Positions 50,155 to 62,149 of a stretch of 64,000 nt of DNA are shown here, in pieces. Numbering within the stretch: position 1 is the first letter of the stretch; each line of letters opens with the position of its first letter. The stretch comes from Sipunculus nudus. Its lineage: Eukaryota > Annelida > Sipuncula > Golfingiida > Sipunculidae. The stretch spans positions 42,659,558 to 42,723,557 of the forward strand of contig CM049310.1 of the NCBI GenBank assembly GCA_026874595.1, in the 5' to 3' direction. The translations under genes and the position numbers were made by a program. A model generated the notes under the pieces. The model did not search any database, was not told where the DNA came from, and saw only the letters and a program-made list of their open reading frames with translations.

Positions 50155-52260
50155 TTCATAGGAGACCTGCCCAGGACCCCCCTGGATTTCACAATAGAGG
50201 GTTTAAAGGAAAATGGATACAATTTGTACCCTGTCTGGGTGCTCAGAATCATGCTTCTGGTCCGTAGCTGGCAGAATATAGGTCACCATGATCTAATTTC
50301 AGGTTTCAAAGGATAATTGCCGAGGATTTCCCTGAATGTCATGTTAGAAGATTCTAGGGCTAATGAATACAATTTGTGCCTTGTCTGTCTGGGTGCTCAA
50401 AACCATTTTTCAGCCCATAGGTCACACAATATAGGTCACCATGACCTAATTTCAGGTTTCCAAGGACACTTGACTAAGACCTCCCAGAATATTATATTAA
50501 AAGATTCCAGGCCTAGTGGATACAATTTGTGCCCTGTCTGACTGTCTGGGTACTTATTTGACATCTTTTCTGGTAGGTTGCAAAATACAGGTCATGGTGA
50601 CCTTATTTAAGTTTTCCAAGGACATTGGCCTAGGACGTCTCAGAATGTTATATTGAAGATTCTAGGCCTAACAGATACAATGTGTGTCCTGACTGACTGT
50701 CTGGGTGCTTTATGACTTCTTTTCCTAAAGGTTGCAAAATATAGGTCACGGTGACCAAATGTCAGTTTTTCACAGACATTTGCCAAGGACGTCTCAGAAA
50801 GTTACATTAGAATATTCTAGGCCTAACAAATACAATGTGTTCCCTGTCTGACTTTCTGGATGCTCAAAATCCTGTTTTCAGCCTGTAAGTCACAAAATGT
50901 AGATCACCATGACCTAATTTCAGGTTTCCAAGGAGATTTGCCTAGGACCTCCCAGGATGTTGCATTAGAAGATTCTAGGCCTAAAAGATACGATTAGTGT
51001 CCATCTGACATCCAGGGCGCTCAAAATCAGGTTTTTGTCTCGTAGGTCGCAAAATGTAGGTCACCATGACCTAATTTCAGGTTTGAAAGGAGACTTGCCT
51101 AGAGCCTCCCAGGAAATTGTGTAAGAAGATTCTAGGCCTTACAGATACGATTGCCACCATCTAACATTCAGGGTGTTCTTACGACATCTTTTTCCTATAG
51201 GTCGCAGAATATAGGCCACAGTGACCTAATTTCAGGTTTCAAAGGACGTTTGCCTAGGACCTCCCTAAATGTCATGTTGTAGGATTCTGGGCCTAATGGA
51301 TAGTATTTAGCCCTTCTGACTGTATGGGTGCTCAAAATCATGTTTTCGGCCCATAGGTCACAAAATATAGGTTACTATGACCTAATTTTAGGTTCCTAAG
51401 GAGATTTGCCGAGAAACTCCCAGGATTTTGAGTTAAAAGGTTCTAGGTCTCTCAGATACGATCTGTCCCCATCTGACATTTAGGGTGCTCGAAATCATGT
51501 TTTCGGCCTGTAGATCACAAAATATAGATCACCATGACCTAATTTCAGGTTGCCAAGGAGATTTGCCCAGGACCTCCAGAGGATTCTAGGCCTTATCGAT
51601 TCAAGTTGTGCTCCGTCTTGAAGTAATACTTGGCCATTGATAATCAAGTCACTGATGTAGATTGAGCTTCTCTATTACCATGATGCTGTAGCCAAAAGGA
51701 TAGCTTGTACTGAACTACGTTATCTGACTGTATTACTACACATGCTATATATAGACTGTATGAATGCGATACATGATATAGTGCTGTATGTGTATCATAT
51801 CACTACACGTCTGACTGTCTGGATGCTAAAAAATCATGTTTTCGGCCCGTAGGTAATAAAATATAGGTCACAATGACCTAATTTCAGGTTACCAAGGAGA
51901 CTTGCCTAGAAACCCCACGATATTGTGTTAGAAGATTCTAGGCACCACAGATACGATTTGTCACCATCTGACATTCAGGGTGCTCATATGACATCTTTTC
52001 CCTATAGGTCGCAGAATATAGGTCACAGTGACCTAGTTTCAGGTTTTCAAGGACATTTGTCTAGGATACCCCAAAATGTCAGGTTAGAGGTTTCTGGGCC
52101 TAATGGATACAATTTGTGCCCCTTCTGACTGTCTGGATGCTCAAAATCATGTTTTCGGCCCGTAAGTCACAAAATATAGGTCACCATGACCTAATTTCGG
52201 GTTTCAACGGCGATTTACCCAGGTGTACAGTTAGAAGTTTCTAGGTCTAACGGTTACGAT
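50155..52260 (+). repeat. About 155-bp satellite carrying estrogen-response-element palindromes
   Basis: About 12 diverged units repeat, interrupted once at about 51610-51810. Each has a segment centred on AGGTCAnnnTGACCT. The 15-mer is perfect at 50433, 50589, 51058, 51865, 52020 and 52178, and has one mismatch at about 50280, 50743, 50901, 51213, 51369 and 51526. A second AGGTCA-like half-site often lies a few bases upstream. Confidence 0.9.
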
Positions 52261-52350
52261 TTGTGCCCTGTTAACGGACGGACGGCCGGACGGACGCCGG
52301 ACAAAGGGTGATCGCTATAGCTCAGATGACTTACAGTCAGCTGAGCTAAA
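52261..52350 (+). repeat. GGACGGACG terminus with AGCTCAG hairpin
   Basis: The satellite ends in a GGACGGACGGCCGG tract followed by GTGATCGCTATAGCTCAG and a hairpin (52316-52347). The hairpin recurs at 14479-14510. A related GGACGGACGG...GTGATCACTATAG end is found near 57945-58010. Confidence 0.65.
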
Positions 52351-52764
52351 AATACGGTCATATAAAGCCACGAACACAAATTGTTTCATTCCCACTGAAG
52401 TCTCCAACTGAGCGGACCTCAAATCGCCATGACACCAACATTACGGTTAACACGGTGTATTTACTTGATTGTATGGAGCCCCAATACGGACAGGAAACAA
52501 AAAGGGGACAACTCCACTCATTTGCCCTCAACCAAGCCTATAGGCACACAAAGTGAATCGCGTAATAACACAAAAGACAATGGTAAACGATTCAATAGTG
52601 ATTCGTCGCCTACTCAGATACAAATACAAAGAAACAGTACATGAGTATACAAAGTAATAGTACACGAGTTAAAGCAAGACCAACAACTTTCACAGCTACA
52701 GACCAATGAAGCCTGTGCACGTGACAAAAAAAAAATTGTTACTGAGGGCGTTTTACAATTCACC
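52351..52764. other. Host-type sequence, nothing recognised
   Basis: No gene is supported. The right end belongs to the repeat that is interrupted by the hAT element. Confidence 0.3.
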
Positions 52765-52772
52765 CAATATTT

Positions 52773-55700
52773 CAGTGGCGTATAAATTTTTTTTTCATTG
52801 GGGGGTATGCGGTACAGGGGGGTGTCTGAGGCCCCCCTCAGAAGCTGGAAGTTTTTTGTTTTTTTTTAAAGTGAATTGGTGCAATTTGATGAATACTTTA
52901 AGTGAAATTTTAATTAAAATGAACGTACGAGTTACCATTGAATATGACATCTTTGTAGGATAATGAAATAATATTTTACAGCATTTATTTACTCACCTTA
53001 TTTTCATACTTTTAAATACACCTGCTCAAATACGAACGATTAATAATCCTCTTAGTGCCTTTTTTGCTTTGTTCTTATTCCTATTGGCATAAAAATGGCT
53101 TCATAGAGTTAGAAACATTAAAAAGCAGCAATGAATAAAGACAAGACAGTTATAGCAGTTCCGTTTATTTATTTTGACATGTTGAAGCTAAACAGACACA
53201 AACAAAATGATATAATAGACTGTAAAATATGTTCCACAAAAAACTGAAGATAGACACTATATAATAGAACTAGATGTTGTTTGTTGATGAGGTGATGTTA
53301 ACTTAAGTGAAATTGCCAAACTTGTTTTTGCGATTCTCTGATCTGGAAGCAAACACCTTGGCAAGTTTCATAATGTCAATGTCATCCAGCATTGACTTGT
53401 GGATGTTAGCACCTGCACAAGAGTTCAGCCTGGTTTGCGTCATGTTGTTTCTCAACCAGGTCTTGAGTCTCCTTAATGTTGAGAAACTGCGTTCACATTC
53501 ACAAGAAGTTACTGGACAAACCAGCATTAACTTAAGCAGTGATCGCACATCCGGAAAGAGGCCCTTACATCTGTGGACATATTCTTGTATCCTGTTGTCG
53601 CAGCAGCGAGTGTTTTAGCCTTGGTTGTATGTCGATAAAGAAGTCAGTGGTTTTTTGTTAACAAATAACTATAATTTATTCCTAAAACAACCCTAACAAT
53701 ACAATACACTAAATCAATACAATTATACAGTAAAACAGCGTTATAGCAACAAGTTAATACAATCACTCAGAAAGATAATGGTACAGTACCTGGATACCAA
53801 CACCATCACAACGATAAGTAAATGTAAACTCTCGGAGAATGACAGTCCTATGGAAAGTTCTTGAAACATCCACAAAGCAAACTGAAGTCCAAATGCATAA
53901 AATCCAGGAGAAAGTCTTTGAAAATGTTTAATTGCCGCATTCGTCGGATAAGGTCTTAGAATCTCACATACGCTTCTGCGTCTGCTGGAATCTGCTCTGG
54001 TGTCTGCCTCCTGGTTCTAAACAACAGCCCCTTTCTATTACTTTACTCCCCAAACCGGGAATCTTCCACTTCTCGAACTGTCTATATGTTCTTGCCAAAT
54101 AACAGTAAACACGCGCTTCGGGAATTCTCTAGAAAGACATCGCTGTGTATCTCCTCACATCAGGCTCATCACGTGACCCACGACCAGGCGCGAAAACCCA
54201 AGGCTCACATGACGAGAGTTCAACTAGTACGGATTAAACTACACGAGTTACGCCCGTGTCACACAATAAAAGGAGCATCTATAACACAATGAACAACAGA
54301 TTATAACTTTCGCACATAGGCCTACATCTTATGAAACCTTTCCTATGGTGTAATAAAATATCCCATGCATTAGATTTTCTCTCGGGTTAAGGGCTACACG
54401 ACTTATTGTGACCCAAGAATTTGTCCATATTTACCATGCATATAATAGGCCTTTATGCCTGTTAGGCCTGCCTCCAACTCCCTGAAATAATTCCTTTCCC
54501 GAGCTATTCTGTATGGTGATTGATAGCAGTCGCCACAGCCACTGGTTCAGAATAGTTTTGGCCAAACCAAATTATCTAGCTAGGCCTAGGAGGCAAGCCT
54601 AATTTTTCCCCTAGTAGAAATTTAAGCCTACCGTTTGCGTGCCTGCACAAACCTGCACGCTGCGAAACTTGATGGAATGCGATATAATGCGCATGTGAAG
54701 CCCATGTTAACCTACCAAGTCGCTTGACGCTAAGCGACTTTTTCTGACCTTCTCACTAACATCACTAAAAGTGAGTACAAATTTTCCATCTTTTTCTGGA
54801 TTTGATATTATTAACTTCAACCTAAATTTTAACTTTACTTAGATAAAGAAAACTTTCTTTTACCTATCTTGGCACTGGTGTCGTGATGTTCCGTTTCACA
54901 AAACTCAACCTATTGTCCTCTACGGATGTGTCACTCTGGATTTTTTTTTTTTTTTTCAAATTTACAGAACGATACAAAGTTGAAAAAGTTCCTTGCTATC
55001 TCGTGAGTTTTTCGCGACCAATTAGTTCCTCATTAAAATAAGTCGACATATATATATATACCTATCAAACTTAAAAATGCTTCGATTTTACATAAAATAA
55101 CTGATGTCAGTGTACACAACCCTTCAGTGTGAAAATGTGACTTGTTGTAGGTACAAGATCTGAGGACAGAAGTGCATACCTTAGCCTATTGGTACCAGAT
55201 AATTCCTATGCTATCCAAAAAATTCTGTCACCAAAATTATGCTCATTTTTTGTAAACCCATTAGACATTGCAAAATATTTCTAGTATCAAGATTTTTCAC
55301 ATCACTTCCATATTATCTAAGAAATCTCATTAGGAAACCTATTTGAATTATGGCCAATTTATGTTAACTTTTCAGTTTGTTAAATTCATTCTTCCAGTTC
55401 AAGCAGATGAATATTAACAAAGGGAGGATGTTTTGTGAAGTTGTATACATTGAGTCATTTTTTAAATTTGTTGTATACATATCTTAGGAAGAAATATGCT
55501 ACAATAATTAAGTAAGCAGATTTTCTCTACTTATGATCTTGTAAAGCATGTGATCTTTTATGTTTGCTTAATAGATGATGGGTTTAAAATTTGTCTATGA
55601 TAATGATCCCCGGCATCCAAAGGGTTAAAAGATTTACAAAATAATTGGTTTCGTTCTTTGATTTAGTTTAGGCAAAGGCGCTGATAAGCCAAAGGTGACT

Positions 55701-55983
55701 AATGTGGTAACTTATTGATTTATGTTTCTTCAGCATATTTGTGGGTTTTCCTCTTCCACTGATTAAAATCCAAGCATTTTGATAGTAAAAACTGAAGACA
55801 TCCCATTTTAATTATGAATTCTGTGGCAGGGTTTTAAAGTGTGAAAAAATACTGAAAATCCCCATTTTATCCTACACACAGTCAAAACATTGGGGGGGGG
55901 GGTATAATACAATGGGCCATAGCCCCCTTGTCAAAAATTAGGGGGGTATATATACCCCATCCCCCCCTGGATCTACGCCTATG
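52773..55983. mobile_element. hAT-type DNA transposon, 3.2 kb, decayed
   Basis: The element begins CAGTGGCGTA and ends TACGCCTATG, giving short imperfect terminal inverted repeats, each followed inward by a G-rich (or C-rich) stretch. It is bounded by identical 8-bp target-site duplications, CAATATTT, at 52765-52772 and 55984-55991, as hAT elements make. A hAT dimerisation-domain fragment is encoded on the minus strand. The uninterrupted paralogous target occurs near 57119-57165, confirming the insertion. Confidence 0.8.
53303..53548 (-). pseudogene. hAT transposase C-terminal dimerisation domain (fragment)
   Basis: The 81-codon open piece encodes CECERSFSTLRRLKTWLR followed by a MTQTRLN segment, the conserved C-terminal signature of hAT transposases of the ZBED/ZMYM-related kind. 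The frame runs a little further upstream (VHRCKGLFPDVRSLL) before a stop codon. The catalytic part was not recognised elsewhere in the element, so this is a remnant. Confidence 0.75.
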
Positions 55984-55991
55984 CAATATTT

Positions 55992-57420
55992 ACAGTAGCT
56001 TTAATATCTGCAGTTGTTAAAAACAACCCTGAAAAGATATCATATCAGGACAGTATAGAAACTTGGGGAAAATAAATTATTTGAGATTCCAAATTCAATC
56101 ATCTCACACATGAAGGAATGTCCAAGGTCAATCAGCACAACGTGTTCCTCCGTGTGATAAATAAATGGACTCAATCAACCAGAGAGGACAACACTGACAA
56201 TTCTATAGATATGGTCGGACAACGGTCCTCAGAGATCCCCGCATTTCTGATAGTGCTGGACTAGTTTACATGTGGGTAAAAAATTTAATAGTTAATAGTT
56301 TAAAATATGACAGTTTTTTTTCAATATGCATGAAGGAACAAAAATCCTACTTTTTCAAAACACATTAAAATATGTCTGAAATAATGTGCAATAAAAAGAC
56401 CGTTTATAATCTGGTGGTCATATTTGATTTTGAGCAATTCTATATGACCTTAATCGCATATTCATTCAATGAATAATCATAAGCGTTGGACTAACGAGCA
56501 ACCAATCAGGTGACTTTAAACATTGTAAAGCGTCAATCATCTGACAAAAACAAAATTTTGCATAATTTGATAGAGCTCTGTCAAACAAAACACATGTAGT
56601 TTGTACCAGAACCCATGTAAGCATGTTTTCCGGGATGATTTTATTATACAAAGGAGACAGTATAAAAAGTTCTAGGCTATAGCCAGTATAGGTTGCAGGA
56701 GCCATTCCTCCGACTAGCAAGTGAATAATGTCTTACCTGACACGTAAATCGTATGAGACAAATAATCCAAATTATTGCAAGTAAATTTACAAATCACAAT
56801 GACTGCGATATATTCAACAATATTGAGAACGGCGATACCAGTTGATAACGTCAGTCAATGCAACGTCATACGTCATCGACCTTTGTGACGTCATTATTAT
56901 TTTATAAACAGCTCTCGCTACCATGGGCATGGAAGACCTTCTGTGTAGGGGCGTTTTGGGGGCTCATTATAAAAATTAGGTTAAAAGGGCGGAGAATTTG
57001 GGCTGTGGTGGATAGGTCAATTCAAGTCCTCATAGCACAATCATCCCATTGAACTTGAAAAAGACCAAGAGTATTCTGTTTGTGAAAACATTTGCGAAAG
57101 AAAATCGTGTAACTTGGGGCGTTTCACAATTCATCCAATATTTGCAGAAGCTTTAAAATCTGCAGTGCAATTAAAGATATCACAGACAGGACGATACATA
57201 AAAAAAGGAACTTGGAGAAAAATTAATCATTTGAGACTCAGAAATAATCTCGATATTCAATCATCTCACGCATGAAGGAATGTCCAGGACCAATAATCAC
57301 GACGTAATCCTCCGTGTGAAAATTAATGGACAGACTCCAACAGAGAGGAAAACGCTGACAAAACTAGATGTGGTCGGAAAACGGTCCTCAGAGGGCTCCG
57401 CATTTCTTATAGTGCTTGAC
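55992..57420 (+). repeat. Two diverged copies of a roughly 1-kb host repeat
   Basis: Sequence after the hAT element (about 55984-56270, with AATCATCTCACACATGAAGG and GGTCGGACAACGGTCC) reappears at about 57140-57420 (AATCATCTCACGCATGAAGG, GGTCGGAAAACGGTCC). The second copy is intact across the hAT insertion site of the first. Confidence 0.7.
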
Positions 57421-58424
57421 AAGATTACATTTAGGTAAAAACATTAGTTTATGGTTTAAAATATGACAAACAGAAAGAGTTTTTTATTATAAATATGCAT
57501 GAACGAAAAAAAATCATACAAAATCACTGTTTATTTTCTGGCGGCCATATTTGATTTTAAGCAATTCTGTAATTCAATTCCTCAAAGGCACAATCATCCT
57601 TGTGAACTTTAAAAAGATCAAGGGTATTCTCTTTGTGGAAATGTTTGCGACAGAATATCTTCGACAGATATCTCCGGTCTGGACTGCCATATTAGACTTT
57701 TGACGGGTATGCAGCTCTTATAGGCAGCAACGATCCCTGTGAACATGAGAAAGATCAAGCATGTTCTTACTGAGATATAACGCGTGAAAGAAAATCACCG
57801 ATTGTGCTCTGACGGCCATATTTGAATTTCCTACAGGCCTGTAATTCAACAGGTTTTGGGCCCTAATAGGTACATCCCTTTAAATCTGAGAAAAATCAAG
57901 CATGTTCTTGTTGAAATATCGGGCGCGAAAGATAGCGTCACTGCAGGACGGACGGAAATACGAAGTACGGAAGGACAGACGGAAGGACTGACACGGTGAT
58001 CACTATAGGGCAACGCCTTACAAGCAGGGCCCCAATGACGGACCGACAGACAGACGTACAAACCCAAATCAATGTCCCCCCCCTATCCGCGGAGCGGGCA
58101 CAAAAAAATGTGAATGATTATGATATGGCCTTTGTTGTTGTCTAGCCATACTTTTACATCACACGTTTAACCATTGTCACTCCGTAAAGGCCTGAAAGGG
58201 GATGCTGACCATCATATTATCACTAACATCGTGTAAATATTCTTTGATGTATGAACTAACAAATGAACCTACAAATTGATTGGTGCATATAATTACTTGT
58301 ATATGTATGAAGAGACACTGGTAACAGAGCACAAAGGATGACCTACATATCATTGGACGGTTTTTGCGTACACACCTCTGATCAGGTCAGCGGCAGCCTG
58401 GATGTAAACAACCCCCTATAGAGG
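57421..58424. other. Host repeat remainder
   Basis: It contains a GGACGGACGGAAATACG tract and a GTGATCACTATAG motif near 57945-58010, similar to the terminus at 52261-52350. No gene is seen. Confidence 0.35.
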
Positions 58425-58432
58425 GTTGCTAC

Positions 58433-60224
58433 TAGGGCCCTGCGCGAGCCGAAAAACTGAACCCGCACTTGCCCCCATCATGCCCGCCCCGCAATCAAAG
58501 AAAAAAATTCAGCCCGCCCAGTCCCGCAGTTACTATGATTCTTTCAGCCCGCACCCGTCACGCCCCGCATGTTTCAAGTTTCCAGCCTCGCAGTCCAGCT
58601 TGAAAAAAAAACCAAGCAAATTCGTGGAATAAATGTCCCCCGCTTTGGAATCTTGTTATTTTTCATGCTTGATAAAGGACGGACAGACAGAATGACAGAC
58701 AGACAGACAGACAGAAGCCAGACACTCCAAAACAAATCCCAACCAGGGTATGCATGAGAGCAATCACTGACCAAAATTTGAATGAAATCGAATAATATTT
58801 AGGAAAGTTATAACAGGGAAACGAAAACCTGACAAACTAGAGAGAGTGACAGACAGACGGACATAAGCCAGACACTTCAAAACAAATCCAAACCAAGGTA
58901 AGTATGAGAGCAATCACTGACCAACATTTGAATGACATCGGATAACATTTAGGAAAGTTATAGCAGGGAAACGAAAACCTGACAGACGGACAGACAAAGT
59001 AACAGACAGACAGACAAAAGCCAGACACTCCAAAACTAATCCCAACCAAGGTATGCATGAGAGCAATATTTGACTTAAATCTGAATGAAATCGGATAATA
59101 TTTAGGAAAGTTATCGCACGGAAATGAAAATCTGACGGACTGACAGTGACAGACAGACAGATACCAGACACTCCAAAACCAATCCCAACCGAAGTAAGCA
59201 TGATAGCAATCACTGACCAAAATTTGAATGAAATCAGATAATAATTAGGAAAGTAATGGCACAGACACGAAAACCTGACAGACAGACAGACAGACAGACA
59301 GACAGAAGCCAGACACTCAAAATCCAATCCCAACCAAGGTAAGCATAAGAGCAATCACTGACCAAAATTTAAATAAAATCGGATAATATGTAGGAAAGTT
59401 ATCGCATGGAAATGAAAACAGACAGACAGACAAAGTGACAGACATACAGACAGATAGAAGTGAACCAGACACTCCAAAACAAATCGCAACCAAGGTATGC
59501 ATGAGAGCAATCACTGACCCAAATTTGAATGACATCGGATAATATTTAGGAAAGTTATAGCAGGTAAACGAACACCTGACAGGCGGACAATCAAAGTGAC
59601 AGACAGACAGACAGACAATGCCAGACACTCCAAAACTAATCCCAACCAAGGTATGCATGAACGCAATGTCTGACCAAAATTTAAATGAAATAAGATAATA
59701 TTTAGGAAATTTATCGCATGAAAACGAAACATGTACATTGTTACTGTACATATTCATACATGATCAGGCCAGGTTACTTTGTATAAAGTTATGACCAGCT
59801 CCCACTGCAAGGACAGTTGTTTTAAATCTAGATTTCAGATTAATTATGCATCATCTATTTTGTGTAAAAAATTGATCTTGTACATAGAAAAGAAAAAATT
59901 GCATAGTGTTGTTACAACTGCCAGTCAATGTAAGGGGTTAAAAGGAATAAATTAAAATATATTAACATTTATCTTTTCATATTTCTATTTTTACAACACC
60001 TGAACACATTTTATACAAAAATATCTTCATGTCTTTAAATGATAGTTTTTTAAGTATAGTTTTATATTAATGTTCTTCTGAAATGCCAGATCTTGTACCC
60101 GGAACCCGCCCCGCACTTTCTAGAATGAAAGTTGCCATGCGCCCCGCACAGAATCCTGAGCGGGGGCCCCGAGGTTGAGGGCCCTCGCGGGCTGCAGGGC
60201 AAAACCCACCCGCGCAGGGCCCTA
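58433..60224. mobile_element. Non-autonomous hAT-type element with internal minisatellite
   Basis: Perfect 14-bp terminal inverted repeats, TAGGGCCCTGCGCG, bound the element. The flanking 8-mers are GTTGCTAC (58425-58432) and GTTTCTAC (60225-60232), a target-site duplication with one change. No transposase is seen. The middle is filled by a minisatellite of about 150-bp units. Confidence 0.75.
58680..59640 (+). repeat. Minisatellite of about 150-bp units with GACA tracts
   Basis: Seven or so copies of CCAGACACTCCAAAAC-containing units (near 58728, 58869, 59021, 59166, 59310, 59468 and 59622) are separated by GACAGACAGACAG runs. Long open frames on the minus strand here come from the repeat. 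Confidence 0.85.
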
Positions 60225-60232
60225 GTTTCTAC

Positions 60233-60810
60233 CTGGAAGTCATTAGTTGCCCCAGCACTGACCACGCTGAGCCATACGAGGAAGAACTCCTGGGCTGCCT
60301 GTACCCGCTGGTCATTGCATGGTTATCAGTTTTGTCTGCAGCTGACCACATGTTAACATGGCACAGAGAAAGCTTTCAAGTTCCTGTGAACAGCCTGACA
60401 AAGCAGCTAAATTAATCTAGTTATCTGGAGAAAATCAAGATGATCAACAATTTTTATTATTATACCATACCAAAATCACTGTGGAGTGAAGATGTAAAAT
60501 TGTGGCCAAATTCACCTTTCCTGACACCGTAACATACTACGCTTGATATTTAGCCACAGTGCCACAGTAAACAGTATATGAACAGTATATATGAACAGTA
60601 TATGTGAGCATTATATTTCCTTACATGAATAACATGGTCAATCAAATGGAACCACTGAATCAGACAGGTTAGTTTAGGCACAACAAACAGTTGTTGGTTT
60701 ATAAATTGTGGAACATATTTCACTCACTGAGCATTGCAAATAATCAATTGGAAGTATAGATGCAACAACAGTGTATCCTAACATAAGCTATCTTTCTGGT
60801 TTACTCAACA
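60233..60810. other. Host sequence, nothing recognised
   Basis: A GC-richer 110-bp piece follows the hAT element (60240-60350), but no frame shows a known domain. Confidence 0.3.
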
Positions 60811-60993
60811 TCAATAGCAGTGTTTTTCCCCTTTTGTAAATGCTTGAATGACAACCTGGGCACACTGGTGTCCAACATAGTCGGAAATAATGAAACCTCT
60901 ACCTGCCATAACTAAATCTCCAGTTAATAATTTATTCAGAAACCGCAAGTTCTCGGTAAAATATTTGTCACGGACACGGCCGCCCCATCCTTG
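60811..60993 (-). pseudogene. DDE_Tnp_4 (Harbinger-like) transposase remnant
   Basis: About 60 codons encode GGRVRDKYFTEN, then LLTGDLVMAGRGF, then QAFTKGEKH, in the order and spacing of the DDE_Tnp_4 superfamily. The position that is normally the second catalytic Asp in the (A)DRGF motif is Gly here, so the piece is inactive as well as truncated. The sequence 5' of it belongs to the AT-rich duplication at 61050-61370. Confidence 0.65.
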
Positions 60994-61049
60994 AGATAAA
61001 AATGATATACGAGTAAAATGACTTCTTGAGATGTGATATAAATCAGAAA

Positions 61050-61370
61050 TTTCACTGTATTTTGATGGGGGTATACGGACAAAAGCCCCCCCCCCCAACC
61101 CAAATGTTCAAGAGAGCAAAAGCCCCTTCCATATATATAATTTATAAATATAAATTATATATAATTAATAATATATTTCTCAATAATGAAGTGATCTGAT
61201 ATAAATTAGAAATTTCACTGTATTTTGATGGGGGTATACGGACAAAAGCCCCCCCCCCCCCGCCCCAACCCAAATGTTCAAGAGAGCAAAAGCCCCTTCC
61301 ATATATATAATTTATAAATATAAATTATATATAATTAATAATATATTTCTCAATAATGAAGTGATCTGAG
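61050..61370 (+). repeat. Tandem duplication of about 160 bp with C-run and AT-rich tail
   Basis: Two copies of TTTCACTGTATTTTGATGGG, a run of 11 or more C, CCCAAATGTTCAAGAGAGC, and an AT-only segment ending CTCAATAATGAAGTGATC follow each other. Confidence 0.85.
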
Positions 61371-61864
61371 TATACACGTAACTTATTGAGTGTAGATGCG
61401 TGTATCATGGTCTGCTCTCCTTGACATGGGATTACAACATGGATCCTATTATGACTTTTTGTCACTTTTGATCTATTAGAACAGCAAGCTTCACAGCAGA
61501 CATGGCCCATGTAGCTGACTTACTGTGAAGTATAACAAACCAACTGCATACACATCCAAGTATCATTGCTGAACAAATACTGTGGCAAGTGCAGCCTCGC
61601 AGCCCCCAGTAACTGACAGCCTGCCTCCCGGCGTGGTTGATGACCCTGACCCGAGATGCTGTGACGTCACGTAGGAACCCTCTATAGAATTCTCCAGGAA
61701 TAATCCGGTAAGTACTTGTCAAATGTGTTATATGATATATTCGTATTATTGGTAACCCTAAACCTTCCGGTATGGATCACAAGTGCCTGTGACAGGTTGT
61801 AAGATTTGGCATGATAAGCTGTATATTCTTTTTAACTCGTATCACACTAAATATCCGTTCTCTC
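61371..61864. other. Host sequence, nothing recognised
   Basis: No gene is supported. Confidence 0.3.

Positions 61865-61922
<58 letters not shown>
61865..61922 (+). repeat. C-run followed by (CT)n microsatellite
   Basis: Twelve or so C residues are followed by more than 20 CT dinucleotides. Confidence 0.95.
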
Positions 61923-61927
<5 letters not shown>

Positions 61928-62149
61928 ACAGCTTTCTCAGTAGTATAAAAATTTTAACTATTATTTTAATTTGACTGATTTGGTGAATTTGGACATTCGA
62001 GGCCTGTCGCACAAGTGGTTACTGAATCGTTTTACATTGTATGACATCACCCTCTTACTTTATTATTTCCAACTTGTAAATTAATCACCATCTGTGTCTA
62101 AAACTGGTATTTTGGGAGCGACGGGCAACTCCGTTCACACATATCAAAC

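Noticed and set aside
58837-59757. Long minus-strand frames with LSVCLSVRL-type peptides
   Set aside because: They are translations of GACAGACA minisatellite units.
61783-61974. Serine-leucine-rich frame
   Set aside because: Encoded by the (CT)n microsatellite.
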